Source: Rufibacter sp. DG15C (lineage in GTDB: Bacteria; Bacteroidota; Bacteroidia; Cytophagales; Hymenobacteraceae). Taken from it: a stretch of DNA of 64,000 bases. Below the pieces are notes generated by a model that made no database searches, was not told the origin of the DNA, and worked only from the letters and a program-made list of their open reading frames with translations. Numbering within the stretch: the first letter of the stretch is position 1; each line of letters starts with the position of its first letter. Positions 1-7,911 of this stretch are shown piece after piece. The stretch spans positions 3,162,001 to 3,226,000 of the forward strand of contig NZ_CP010776.1 of the NCBI RefSeq assembly GCF_001577755.1, given 5' to 3'. The translations under genes were made by a program, and so were the position numbers.

Positions 1-2
1 GG

Positions 3-662
3 GTGTTTCTGGTGGCTACGGGCCTGTTCATGTGGGTCTTCCCAGACAGCAGTGTGCTGGACTACGGGTACGCCGATTTACAGTCCGTTTTCTCGTTGGC
101 GCCCTGGCTGTTTCTGTTCTTGATTCCGGCCATTACCATGCGGGCCTTCGCCGAGGAGCGCAAAGCCGGTACCATGGAATTACTGCTGACCAAACCTTTG
201 TCTGACACGCAATTACTGTTGGGCAAATACTTTGCCTGTCTGTTGTTGGCCTTGTTCGCGCTGCTGCCTACGCTGCTGTATTATGTGAGTGTTTACCTGC
301 TGGGCGACCCAGTGGGGAACATTGACTCGGCGGCGGTGGCGGGCTCTTATATGGGCTTGATCTTCTTGGCGGCGGTGTTCGTGGCCATGGGCATCTTTGC
401 ATCTTCGCTTACAGAGAACCAAATCGTAGCCTTCATTCTGGCGGTGTTTCTGTGCTACCTGGTGTATACCGGGTTTGATTTGCTGAGCTCTATTGACGCG
501 TGGGGAACAGCCTCTTATTACATTGCGCAACTGGGCATTTCCTATCACTACAGTTCCATCTCAAAAGGGTTGATTGACTCCAGAGATGTGCTGTATTTCT
601 TGAGCGTGATTACGGTGATGTTATTAGGGACTAAACTGGTATTGGAGAGCAGAAAATGGTAG
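3..662 (+). CDS. gldF: Gliding motility ABC transporter permease GldF (5' partial)
   Basis: This is the membrane permease of the GldA-GldF-GldG ABC transporter, which supports gliding motility in Bacteroidota. The visible 219 residues hold about five hydrophobic helices and the ABC-2 permease hallmark AFAEERKAGTMELLLTKP near residues 48-65. The start lies outside the window; compared with known GldF of about 240 residues, roughly 20 N-terminal residues are missing. The stop overlaps the gldG start by 7 bp, so the two are translationally coupled. Family assignment rests on recognised sequence and on the adjacent gldG. Confidence 0.9.
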   Translation: MFLVATGLFMWVFPDSSVLDYGYADLQSVFSLAPWLFLFLIPAITMRAFAEERKAGTMELLLTKPLSDTQLLLGKYFACLLLALFALLPTLLYYVSVYLLGDPVGNIDSAAVAGSYMGLIFLAAVFVAMGIFASSLTENQIVAFILAVFLCYLVYTGFDLLSSIDAWGTASYYIAQLGISYHYSSISKGLIDSRDVLYFLSVITVMLLGTKLVLESRKW

Positions 663-2371
663 AGCAAACGAACCCAACTCCCCAAACCACCGCAACCGTA
701 GCTGAAAGCCGAAGACGCCAGGACTGGACCTTCTTTCTGGTGGCCGTAGGCTTGCTACTGGTGCTCAATTTTGTGGCCAGCCGCTATTTCTTCAGGGTTG
801 ACCTCACCGAGGACCAGCGCTACACCATCTCTGACCAGACCAAAAGTTTGCTAGGCAACCTGAAAGAGCCGGTGCAGGTGACCGTGTACCTAGAGGGCGA
901 ATTCCCGGCGGGCTTCAGGCGGTTGCAGAACTCTACCCGTGAGATGCTGGAGGAGTTCAGGCTGTACAGTGACGGAAAACTGGATTACAACTTTGTGGAC
1001 CCCAGCGCCAATACCAATGAAGAGGCCCGCAACCAGTTCTACATGCAACTGGTGCAGCAAGGGCTGCAGCCTACCAACCTGTTCGCGCAGGAAGGCGATA
1101 AGAAAGTGGAGAAGATTGTCTTCCCGGGGGCCATTGTAGCCGGTGCCGGCAAGCAGACCGCCGCCACGCTGCTCAAAGGGAACCAAGCCGCGCCGCCAGA
1201 TGAGCGCCTGAACCAATCCATTGAAGGCTTGGAATACGAACTTGCCTCGGCGGTGCGCAAAGTAGCCGCCGCCAGCAGTGGACGCATTGGCGTCTTGCAG
1301 GGCCACGGCGAGTTGTGGGTACCCAAAGCCGCCGACTTCTTGGGCACGCTTTCTGAGTATTACACCGTCAACCGCGTAGAATTGTCACAAGTGCCGGATT
1401 TGCATTCGTTTAACCTGGTGGTGATGATGAAGCCCACCCAGCCGTATTCTGAGCAGGACAAGTACAAGCTGGACCAGTTCGTGATGCGCGGCGGCAAGAT
1501 TCTATTCCTGTTGGACGGCGTGCGCGCAGAATTGGATAGCATTCGCAATGAAGGCATGCTAGCCCTGCCCAACGATGTGAACCTGCAAGACCTGTTGTTT
1601 AAGTATGGCGCACGAGTGAACCCAGACCTGGTACAGGACCTGAATGCCAGCTTCTTGCCCATGGTGACAGGCTATATGGGGAATCAGCCGCAGACCCAGC
1701 TGGTGCCGTGGCGGTACTACCCCTTGGTGAACAACTTCAGTCAATCACCCATTACGCGCAACCTGGATGCCGTGCAGACTAAGTTTGTGAGCTCTATTGA
1801 CACCGTGAAGGCGGTTGGCATTAAAAAGACGCCGTTGCTATGGTCTTCGCAGTATTCGCGGAAGCGCCCGGCACCGGTTTCCCTTTCCTTGAATGACCCT
1901 AGAATTGACCGTGACCCAAAACTGTTCAAAGAGCAGGCGGTTCCAATGGGTTATCTGTTGGAAGGAAGTTTCAAATCTCTATGGACCAACCGCCAACCAC
2001 CCGCTGGTACTACTATTCCTTTTGTAGGCACCAGCAAGCCCACCAAATTGGTCGTTTTCTCAGACGGCGATTTGGGTGCCAATGAGGTAGACCCTAAGAA
2101 TGGGAGACCCATGGAACTGGGCTATGACCGTTTCACGCGCCTGCGCTACGCCAACAAAGAGCTCCTGAAGAATACCGTGGATTACCTGCTGGATGAGAAA
2201 GGCTTGATTGAATTGCGCGGTAAGGAAATAAAACTACGTCCGCTGGACAAAGCTAAATTACGCGATGAACGCACCAAATGGCAAACCTTGAACTTAGGTA
2301 TTCCATTGGTCTTGTTATTACTGTTTGGCGTGTTTAAATTCTGGGCAAGAAAACGCAAATACGCCAGATAA
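656..2371 (+). CDS. gldG: Gliding motility auxiliary ABC transporter protein GldG
   Basis: GldG is the extracytoplasmic partner of GldF in the gliding-associated ABC transporter. The 571-residue protein has an N-terminal membrane helix (about residues 26-44, FFLVAVGLLLVLNFVAS), a long periplasmic part of the ABC_transp_aux type, and a C-terminal helix (about residues 548-566) followed by a basic tail (WARKRKYAR). This two-anchor design and the length match the family. It starts inside the gldF stop region (ATGGTAG), which indicates coupled translation. What the transporter moves is not established. Confidence 0.92.
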   Translation: MVEQTNPTPQTTATVAESRRRQDWTFFLVAVGLLLVLNFVASRYFFRVDLTEDQRYTISDQTKSLLGNLKEPVQVTVYLEGEFPAGFRRLQNSTREMLEEFRLYSDGKLDYNFVDPSANTNEEARNQFYMQLVQQGLQPTNLFAQEGDKKVEKIVFPGAIVAGAGKQTAATLLKGNQAAPPDERLNQSIEGLEYELASAVRKVAAASSGRIGVLQGHGELWVPKAADFLGTLSEYYTVNRVELSQVPDLHSFNLVVMMKPTQPYSEQDKYKLDQFVMRGGKILFLLDGVRAELDSIRNEGMLALPNDVNLQDLLFKYGARVNPDLVQDLNASFLPMVTGYMGNQPQTQLVPWRYYPLVNNFSQSPITRNLDAVQTKFVSSIDTVKAVGIKKTPLLWSSQYSRKRPAPVSLSLNDPRIDRDPKLFKEQAVPMGYLLEGSFKSLWTNRQPPAGTTIPFVGTSKPTKLVVFSDGDLGANEVDPKNGRPMELGYDRFTRLRYANKELLKNTVDYLLDEKGLIELRGKEIKLRPLDKAKLRDERTKWQTLNLGIPLVLLLLFGVFKFWARKRKYAR

Positions 2372-2380
2372 AATATAAAA

Positions 2381-3160
2381 ATGAGAAGGTTATTTACACC
2401 ATTGGTACTGGCTACCTGCCTGTTTTCTTGTATGTCTCCTAAAAAGGAGGAAGTGAAGGACGTGGACCAGAATGGCTGGGTAAGGACCAAAGGCACCCTG
2501 GTCAACGGTCACCGGCAGGGCTACTTTGAGGATTTCTATAAAAACGGAGTTCTACGCATGGCCGCTAACTGGGAACAAGGGCAGATAGAAGGGAATTACT
2601 CTGAATACTTCACCAACGGAAACCTCAAGGTGAAAGGAGTGATTGTAGACGGGCAGCTCAACGGACCAAACGAAAAGTATGACTCCTTGGGCAACAGCAG
2701 TTGGGTCATGTATGCCAATGGTGAAAAAACCGGGGTAGAAGAATTAAAGGACAAGACCAGAATCATTACAGACAAAATCTACTACTCAGAAGAAGGAGGC
2801 CATATCCTGTATCAGGAAAAGCTTACCGTACTGGAAGATGTAAAAGAGCGCATCCTGTTTCCTGTGTTAGGTGACAATGATAATATCCTCAAATTAGGCA
2901 TAGCCAATTTGTTTACTATTCATTTAGTGGAAGCACCCGTGTGTAAAGTAACCATGGTGATTGGGAAAGAGGATAAGCAGGGTGCATTCACGCCAATTGG
3001 CAAGGGGACCTCAAAAGACAATAAAACTTTCACCTATATCTTTAAACCCAACCAGTCTGGGCCCGGCGTCCTGTCCTTTAAGATGGTGCATTCTAAAAGC
3101 CCGCAGGACAAGATATCTGTGGCTGACGGAGTTTTTCAATTTGAATACGATGTAGAATAA
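2381..3160 (+). CDS. Lipoprotein with MORN-like (YwqK-type) repeats
   Basis: This is a predicted outer-surface or periplasmic lipoprotein of 259 residues. The signal peptide ends in the lipobox LFSC, placing the lipidated cysteine at residue 17. Residues about 30-110 contain three or four MORN_2-like units (NGHRQGYFEDFYKNG, WEQGQIEGNYSEYFTNG, VDGQLNGPNEKYDSLG), the repeat found in proteins often labelled YwqK-family antitoxins. The rest is unrecognised beta-rich sequence. It lies 9 bp after gldG and may be co-transcribed with it. A toxin partner is not visible, so the antitoxin label should not be taken as function. Confidence 0.75.
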   Translation: MRRLFTPLVLATCLFSCMSPKKEEVKDVDQNGWVRTKGTLVNGHRQGYFEDFYKNGVLRMAANWEQGQIEGNYSEYFTNGNLKVKGVIVDGQLNGPNEKYDSLGNSSWVMYANGEKTGVEELKDKTRIITDKIYYSEEGGHILYQEKLTVLEDVKERILFPVLGDNDNILKLGIANLFTIHLVEAPVCKVTMVIGKEDKQGAFTPIGKGTSKDNKTFTYIFKPNQSGPGVLSFKMVHSKSPQDKISVADGVFQFEYDVE

Positions 3161-3167
3161 CCTACAT

Positions 3168-3205
3168 CGTTTTTAGCCTCGTTTTCAGGAATTAACCCAA
3201 AACCA
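3168..3205. repeat. 38-bp palindromic repeat, degenerate copy 1
   Basis: The copy starts 7 bp after the preceding stop codon. The left arm CGTTTTTAGCCT is intact, and the right arm has decayed to AACCCAAAACCA. Its right end merges into the terminator hairpin that follows. Confidence 0.6.
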
Positions 3206-3236
3206 GAGCCTCTCATGTAGAGGCTCTGGTTTTTTT
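3203..3236 (+). terminator. Intrinsic terminator of the gldFG-lipoprotein unit
   Basis: A perfect 11-bp stem (CCAGAGCCTCT at 3203-3213 with AGAGGCTCTGG at 3219-3229) and a 5-nt loop are followed by seven T residues. This is a strong rho-independent terminator. Confidence 0.93.
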
Positions 3237-3307
3237 ATAAGGACCGGTTTTCAATAGAAATCCACTATCAGAAAATAAATAGGCAGGCTAGCACCACCTT
3301 CCTTATA

Positions 3308-3315
3308 TAGTTTCG
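3308..3315 (+). promoter_or_regulatory. Possible -7 box (TAGTTTCG) for the following lipoprotein gene
   Basis: TAGTTTCG differs by one base from the Bacteroidota -7 consensus TAnnTTTG and lies 47 bp upstream of the start codon. No clear -33 TTG is seen at the usual distance. Confidence 0.35.
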
Positions 3316-3362
3316 TACAACACGGTAAAAGATAATTACCCACCCCCAAATTACCTTCCTGT

Positions 3363-4085
3363 ATGAAGCGTCTATTACTTATTTCCTATATCTTGTGTGT
3401 ATTGCCGTTCTTGGTTTCTTGTGAGAATGAGTTAGTGGCCCCGGCAGGAGCTACCAACGTACAGACCAAAGAGGCGTATGGCGCCTGCAGAACCTACCAA
3501 TACATCTCCAAGACCAGCGACGTGACCTCGTATGGAACTGCCTACAAAGACATCATTCTAGTGGGGTTTAGAGAGGGCATCACGGAACGCGAAAAACAGC
3601 AGATCGTGCGCCAGAGCTCCTTGTACAAAGAGATAGTAGGGGAGGTGGCCTTGGATTCTGGTCCCATCACCTTGGTACAGCTAAAGGCGCGAAGCACTTG
3701 CGCGGACGTGGAGTATTTACGAGCCCAACTGCAGCGCCACCCAGACGTATTGTTTGCAAACCCGGCGTTTAATACCCAAGACAGTGAAATTGCGTGGATA
3801 GGCCTGCCCAATGAGTTTCTGGTATCCATTGAGACCGGCACGCAAGCCCAGTTGGAAGCCCTGGCCGCCAGTACCAATACCCGTTTGGTATTCTCGCTTT
3901 CAGAAGAATTGCATTTAATGTCAGCAGATAAAAACTCGCAAGGCGATGCCCTGGCCATGAGCAACCTGTTCAACCAGCAGGCCTTTGTGATTTCAGCTGA
4001 GCCTAACTTTATTTTTCAGGCCAAGACCAGCGGTACCGGCGAGGCGACCACCCAGACCATGCTCAAAGGAACCAAACAGCGCTAA
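3363..4085 (+). CDS. Lipoprotein with two S8-prodomain-like modules
   Basis: This 240-residue predicted lipoprotein has the lipobox LVSC with cysteine 20. Residues about 60-138 (IILVGFREGITEREKQQIV to LFANPAF) resemble the N-terminal prodomain of subtilisin-family (S8, fervidolysin-like) proteases. Residues about 150-225 look like a second, more diverged module ending in VISAEPNFIFQ. No protease domain (Asp-His-Ser motifs) follows in this gene or its neighbours. The prodomain resemblance is recognised by pattern only; the role could be a protease inhibitor or chaperone, or something unrelated. Confidence 0.6.
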   Translation: MKRLLLISYILCVLPFLVSCENELVAPAGATNVQTKEAYGACRTYQYISKTSDVTSYGTAYKDIILVGFREGITEREKQQIVRQSSLYKEIVGEVALDSGPITLVQLKARSTCADVEYLRAQLQRHPDVLFANPAFNTQDSEIAWIGLPNEFLVSIETGTQAQLEALAASTNTRLVFSLSEELHLMSADKNSQGDALAMSNLFNQQAFVISAEPNFIFQAKTSGTGEATTQTMLKGTKQR

Positions 4086-4113
4086 TCATTCACAAAGCAG
4101 CAAGGGATTTTTC

Positions 4114-4151
4114 CGTTTTTGGCCTGGTTTCCAGAAAATAGGCCAAAAACG
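4114..4151. repeat. 38-bp palindromic repeat, copy 2
   Basis: Both outer arms are intact (CGTTTTTGGCCT and AGGCCAAAAACG); the centre is GGTTTCCAGAAAAT. It lies between the lipoprotein stop and the dnaN promoter. Confidence 0.9.
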
Positions 4152-4206
4152 CCTTTGCATGCAGAACAAACCTGTTTACGGACGTAGGAAAAGAGGCTTT
4201 TTTGTA

Positions 4207-4214
4207 TAACTTTG
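4207..4214 (+). promoter_or_regulatory. -7 promoter box (TAACTTTG) of dnaN
   Basis: TAACTTTG fits the Bacteroidota consensus TAnnTTTG and stands 43 bp before the dnaN start. It also supports using the downstream ATG at 4250, because the longer in-frame extension would begin inside the promoter. Confidence 0.65.
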
Positions 4215-4249
4215 CTTTGTTATTGACCTTTTCCAAACCGACATATAGG

Positions 4250-5374
4250 ATGAAATTCATTGTATCTTCTACGGCGCTTTTAAAGCAGCTTACCAGCATC
4301 AACGGGGTAGTGGCCAACAACCCGGTTGTTCCCATTCTGGAGAACTTCCTGTTCGAGATCAACGATGGTGTTTTGACCATCACCGCCAGTGACTTGGAGA
4401 CATCCATGATCACAGAGATACACGTAGAGGCCCGCGAGAATGGCAGAATCGCCGCTCCGGCCAAGATCCTGATTGACACTCTTAAGAACCTTCCAGACCA
4501 GCCGGTGACCTTCACCATTGACGAGGAGACTTATACCATTGAGATTAGCTCTTCTAACGGCCGCTACAAGCTGTCTGGTGAGAACGCCACAGACTTCCCG
4601 AAGGTACCGGTAGTAAGAGGCGGAACCGCCATTGAGATTCCTTCTAATGTTTTGAGCCGTGCCATCAACAAGACCATCTTCGCGGTAAGCAATGATGAGT
4701 TGAGACCTGCCATGACCGGTATTTTTGTGCAGCTGGGCAGCGACAACATCACGTTTGTAGCCACAGACGGACACCGCTTGTTGCGCTACCGCCGCAAGGA
4801 CGTGAGCAGTGAGAACTCTGCTTCCATCATCATACCTAAAAAAGCCTTTAACCTGCTTAAGTCTACGTTGCCTAGTGAGGCTACGGCGGTAAGAATGGAG
4901 TTCAATACGTCTAACGCGTATTTCAGCTTTGACAACTTAAAGATGATCTGCCGTCTGATTGATGAGCGGTATCCAGATTATGAGAACGTGATTCCGGCGC
5001 AAAACCCTAACAAGTTGAGCATTGATCGGTATGACTTCCTGAGCTCTGTGAAGCGTATCTCCATTTACTCTAACAAAACCACGCACCAGGTTCGTCTGCG
5101 CATTACGGGCAGTGAATTGCAAATCTCTGCTGAAGATTTAGATTTCTCCAACGAGGCCAGCGAGCGTCTGACGTGTCAGTATGACGGCGAGGACATGGAG
5201 ATTGGTTTCAATGCCAAGTTCCTGACAGAGATGCTGAGCAACATGGACTCTGATGAGATCACCCTGGAGCTTTCCACGCCAAACCGCGCCGGTCTTTTGA
5301 TGCCAGCCAACAATGACGACGAGGAGAACATTTTGATGCTGGTAATGCCGGTGATGTTGAATAATTACGTGTAA
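4250..5374 (+). CDS. dnaN: DNA polymerase III beta subunit (sliding clamp)
   Basis: DnaN forms the ring-shaped dimer that tethers DNA polymerase III and other replication and repair proteins to DNA. The 374-residue product begins MKFIVSSTALLKQL and shows the three-fold clamp architecture, including FVATDGHRLLRYR in the central domain and a C-terminus ILMLVMPVMLNNYV matching the family end. The ATG at 4250 is chosen over an upstream in-frame start because the protein then begins as DnaN normally does and the promoter box lies upstream. A terminator follows the gene. No dnaA is nearby. Confidence 0.97.
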   Translation: MKFIVSSTALLKQLTSINGVVANNPVVPILENFLFEINDGVLTITASDLETSMITEIHVEARENGRIAAPAKILIDTLKNLPDQPVTFTIDEETYTIEISSSNGRYKLSGENATDFPKVPVVRGGTAIEIPSNVLSRAINKTIFAVSNDELRPAMTGIFVQLGSDNITFVATDGHRLLRYRRKDVSSENSASIIIPKKAFNLLKSTLPSEATAVRMEFNTSNAYFSFDNLKMICRLIDERYPDYENVIPAQNPNKLSIDRYDFLSSVKRISIYSNKTTHQVRLRITGSELQISAEDLDFSNEASERLTCQYDGEDMEIGFNAKFLTEMLSNMDSDEITLELSTPNRAGLLMPANNDDEENILMLVMPVMLNNYV

Positions 5375-5396
5375 GCAACTTAAGTTTATAACTATA

Positions 5397-5432
5397 AAAG
5401 CCTTCTCTGGAAACAGGGGAGGTTTTCTTTTT
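5397..5432 (+). terminator. Intrinsic terminator of dnaN
   Basis: The stem CCTTCTCTG / CAGGGGAGG (two G-U pairs, GAAA loop) is flanked by AAAG on the left and a T-rich run TTTTCTTTTT on the right. Confidence 0.8.
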
Positions 5433-5438
5433 GTACCT

Positions 5439-5476
5439 CGTTTTTGGCCTGATTTCCGGAAAACAGCCCAAAAACG
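5439..5476. repeat. 38-bp palindromic repeat, copy 3
   Basis: Arms are CGTTTTTGGCCT and AGCCCAAAAACG around GATTTCCGGAAAAC. It sits directly behind the dnaN terminator. Confidence 0.9.
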
Positions 5477-5527
5477 ATTGGCGGGTTTACCAGAGGATAG
5501 GAGGCAGTAGAACTGGGAAAAAGCTAT

Positions 5528-5535
5528 TACCTTTG
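5528..5535 (+). promoter_or_regulatory. -7 promoter box (TACCTTTG) of gldC
   Basis: TACCTTTG followed by CA matches the TAnnTTTG consensus and lies 37 bp upstream of the gldC start. The -33 region has no good TTG. Confidence 0.6.
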
Positions 5536-5572
5536 CAGGAGTGAACCAAAGCGCCTGAGGGGGCTAAGAACC

Positions 5573-5938
5573 ATGAAACAGATGAAAAAATCAGAGATAC
5601 ACTTCAGCATCGCCTTGGATGACCAGCGCGTGCCAGAGGCCATTAGCTGGCGGGCCACCGATGCAGGTGATGACATTCACTTCGCCAAGGCCATCAACAT
5701 TGCCCTATGGGACCGCAATGACAGCGGTACTATGAAGATTGACCTATGGACCAAGGACATGCCCGTAGATGAGATGAAGTACTTCTACATTGACACCCTG
5801 GGTGCCATGGCCCAAAGCCTGGAGGGCGCTACCAATGACAAGGTAATGGCCGAGAAGATGCGCTCCCTTTGCCAGGAGTTGATGAAACACGTAGAAGACC
5901 AGCAGAGGCTGAACGCTCAGAACAATCCAACCAAGTAA
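5573..5938 (+). CDS. gldC: Gliding motility protein GldC
   Basis: This 121-residue cytoplasmic protein matches GldC, a small protein needed for efficient gliding in Flavobacterium and conserved in gliding Bacteroidota. Recognisable parts are KKSEIHFSIALDDQRVPEAI at the N-terminus and ALWDRNDSGTMKIDLWTKDM in the middle. An alternative ATG at 5582 would start at MKKSEIHF, as in many homologues; the purine-rich GAGGGGGCTAAGA fits either. It stands alone between a promoter and a strong bidirectional hairpin. Its biochemical role is unknown. Confidence 0.9.
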   Translation: MKQMKKSEIHFSIALDDQRVPEAISWRATDAGDDIHFAKAINIALWDRNDSGTMKIDLWTKDMPVDEMKYFYIDTLGAMAQSLEGATNDKVMAEKMRSLCQELMKHVEDQQRLNAQNNPTK

Positions 5939-5949
5939 TACAAGAAACT

Positions 5950-5998
5950 CATATAAACAGAAAAGCCGCTCAACTAGAGCGGCTTTTCTGTTTATATG
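5950..5998. terminator. Long bidirectional terminator hairpin
   Basis: A perfect 21-bp inverted repeat (5950-5970 with 5978-5998, 7-nt loop) lies between convergent genes. On both strands the GC-rich core AAAAGCCGCT/AGCGGCTTTT is followed by a T-rich stretch, so it can end transcription from either side. Confidence 0.9.
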
Positions 5999-6011
5999 AA
6001 ATATCTGGAGA

Positions 6012-6491
6012 CTATTTGTTCACAGAAGAGTTGGCTTTTACAACGGCTACATCAGGCTTAGGAAACGTTCTTTGAGATTCCTGTGATGTCTGAGAAACCA
6101 TGCCTTTTGCGGTTCTTCCATTTTGTTTCTCCAACTGCATGGCATATTGTTGGTCATGGGCCACTAAGGCTTTACGCGAGCTATAGTAGCGTGAGTATTG
6201 CGAGGTGCTTAGCAGGCTTTCTAACTGCGTATCACGCTCCTTACAAACACCTTTGATACATCTATCCAATTCAGCAGGGTTTTCGGCAAACTTCTGCTCA
6301 AAGGCAATCATTTTATTAGCGTTTGCTAGGTTAAGCGCACGTAGCTTTCTTGCCTGGAAATTATTCAACTGTAGTTCCTTGATCATCTTGTCAGACAAGT
6401 TGGTGGCCCTTTTCTCTGCTTCCACATTCTGGGCAAAAGAAGCTACACCAGATAAAAGCACAATTGCGAAGGCAAACACAAAATTTCTCAT
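6012..6491 (-). CDS. Secreted hypothetical protein
   Basis: This is a 159-residue protein with a clear signal peptide (MRNFVFAFAIVLLSGVASFA, cleavage after about residue 20). The mature part is charged and helical (DKMIKELQLNNFQARKLRAL) and has two cysteines close together (DRCIKGVCKE). The helical, Q/L/R-rich layout recalls Spy/CpxP-like periplasmic proteins and related short Bacteroidota secreted proteins, but no diagnostic LTxxQ pair is certain. It is monocistronic and convergent with gldC. I do not recognise a function. Confidence 0.7.
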   Translation of the reverse strand: MRNFVFAFAIVLLSGVASFAQNVEAEKRATNLSDKMIKELQLNNFQARKLRALNLANANKMIAFEQKFAENPAELDRCIKGVCKERDTQLESLLSTSQYSRYYSSRKALVAHDQQYAMQLEKQNGRTAKGMVSQTSQESQRTFPKPDVAVVKANSSVNK

Positions 6492-6687
6492 AGCTAATCA
6501 GTTTTAGTGATAATAACACAAATCCCGTGCCATCTTTATCAGAACAAAGGCGGCAGAAAAAAAGTTGTCATATCTATTAAAAAGTTAAACGAGTCTAGTG
6601 CCTAAGAGTTATGTGACTGGGTCAAGAAACCTATTGCACAGGCCTTTTGGGGGCAGTGAGGTAACTTAATAATTCCCTGAAAATCAA

Positions 6688-7224
6688 TTAGAAGCTATTT
6701 TTCCACATCATAGACTCTACCGGGTAGGGCGTGCGGTCATTGTACTTGGCGTTGGCCTTCTGGTTGTAGTAGTTCTCAATGCCGCCGTTCACCACAAAGT
6801 AGATGAGCTGGCCAATGGGCATGTTGTGGTACACGCGCACTTTCTGGCTCACAGAGATCTCCAAAGTCCAGTGGTTGCAGAAGCCCACATCGCCTTTACC
6901 AGCTGTTGCATGGATGTCAATACCCAAACGTCCTACACTGGACTTTCCTTCCAGGAAGGGCACGTGCGCGTGGGTTTCAGTGTATTCCTCAGTGACCCCT
7001 AGATAGAGTTTGCCTGGTTCTAAAACATATCCTTCCTCTGGGATTTCAAAGACGTCAATCTGGTTGTGCTTGCGGGCATCTAGCACCTCATCGCGGTAAG
7101 AGGCCAGGTACTTGCCCAAGTGCACATCATAGGAGTTGGTGCCCAGGCAAGAACGGTCATAGGGCTCAATCTTGATGGTGCCTTTCTCTATTTCTTCCAG
7201 TATTTGACGGTCGGTGAGGATCAT
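6688..7224 (-). CDS. dcd: dCTP deaminase
   Basis: The enzyme deaminates dCTP to dUTP, feeding dTMP synthesis. The 178-residue protein begins MILTDRQILEEIEKG, and contains the trimeric dUTPase-fold motifs GTNSYDVHLG (about residues 30-39), FLEGKSSVGRLGIDIHATAG and GFCNHWTLEISV, in which the glutamate of the TLE segment corresponds to the catalytic position in Dcd. Length and start match the family. It lies alone on the minus strand with a palindromic repeat upstream. Confidence 0.93.
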   Translation of the reverse strand: MILTDRQILEEIEKGTIKIEPYDRSCLGTNSYDVHLGKYLASYRDEVLDARKHNQIDVFEIPEEGYVLEPGKLYLGVTEEYTETHAHVPFLEGKSSVGRLGIDIHATAGKGDVGFCNHWTLEISVSQKVRVYHNMPIGQLIYFVVNGGIENYYNQKANAKYNDRTPYPVESMMWKNSF

Positions 7225-7299
7225 GCGGGTAGGATGGTTGTATTAGCCCGCAAGGTACGGTGAAATTGTGTGTTTTGCCACGGGCAAGGTGCGAAGTGC

Positions 7300-7337
7300 C
7301 GTTTTTGGCCTGTTTTCTAGAAATAAGACCAAAAAAG
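7300..7337. repeat. 38-bp palindromic repeat, copy 4
   Basis: Arms are CGTTTTTGGCCT and AGACCAAAAAAG around GTTTTCTAGAAATA. It lies just downstream of the thioesterase stop, between two minus-strand genes. Confidence 0.85.
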
Positions 7338-7345
7338 GGGTGCGG

Positions 7346-7747
7346 TTACAGCAAGTCAATCAATTCCTGCTCAATGCGTCTGGGTCGCATGGTCTGGGCA
7401 TCCAGTAAACACCAGGTGGTATTGGCCGATGCCAGCAGCTCTTCTGTTCCGCCTCTGTACAAACTCACGAAGCGCTCAAACTTAGCCCCTTGGTGTTCTC
7501 CTACCCACGTATAGCCCGTAATCTCATCATGTGGCATGGCAGGCTTTAGGAAGTCAATCTCATGGCGTAAGATCACCCACAGGTATTTTTCCTTGATCTC
7601 CTGCGGTGCCACGTGGGCCCAATGCGCGGCAGAAACCTCCTGTACCCAGCGTACATACACTACGTTGTTCACATGGCCTAGCTCGTCAATATCTTCTGGC
7701 TTTACGCTGATGGATAAACTGAATTTGTCTTGGTGTGAATGCGCCAT
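7346..7747 (-). CDS. Acyl-CoA thioesterase, hotdog fold (YbgC/4HBT family)
   Basis: This is a single-domain hotdog-fold thioesterase of 133 residues. The motif DIDELGHVNNVVYVRWVQE near residues 18-36 contains the catalytic aspartate region of the 4-hydroxybenzoyl-CoA thioesterase family. Such enzymes hydrolyse acyl-CoA thioesters; the natural substrate cannot be read from sequence. The gene is monocistronic, flanked on both sides by copies of the 38-bp palindrome. Confidence 0.88.
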   Translation of the reverse strand: MAHSHQDKFSLSISVKPEDIDELGHVNNVVYVRWVQEVSAAHWAHVAPQEIKEKYLWVILRHEIDFLKPAMPHDEITGYTWVGEHQGAKFERFVSLYRGGTEELLASANTTWCLLDAQTMRPRRIEQELIDLL

Positions 7748-7798
7748 AACGAACTTGATGCTAGAAAGAAAGATAGTAAGAACCTAAAATAACCACTT

Positions 7799-7836
7799 CA
7801 TTTTTGGCCTATTTTCTGGGATAGAGGCCGAAAACG
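7799..7836. repeat. 38-bp palindromic repeat, copy 5
   Basis: Arms are CATTTTTGGCCT and AGGCCGAAAACG around ATTTTCTGGGATAG. It lies upstream of the thioesterase gene and downstream of the hemL terminator. Confidence 0.85.
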
Positions 7837-7850
7837 GAGCGTACTGGCCT

Positions 7851-7886
7851 AAAAAGAAAAAGGCACCTGAAGATGCCAAGTGCCTT
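7851..7886 (-). terminator. Intrinsic terminator of hemL
   Basis: Read on the minus strand, the stem AAGGCAC / GTGCCTT with a 13-nt loop is followed by TTTTCTTTTT. It is 26 bp past the hemL stop. Confidence 0.85.
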
Positions 7887-7911
7887 ATCTAGTCAATGAT
7901 GTTTTGAACGA

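Noticed and set aside
2381-3160. MORN-repeat lipoprotein as part of a toxin-antitoxin pair
   Set aside because: No small toxin gene is adjacent, and the protein is a predicted exported lipoprotein, so the database-style antitoxin name is not supported.
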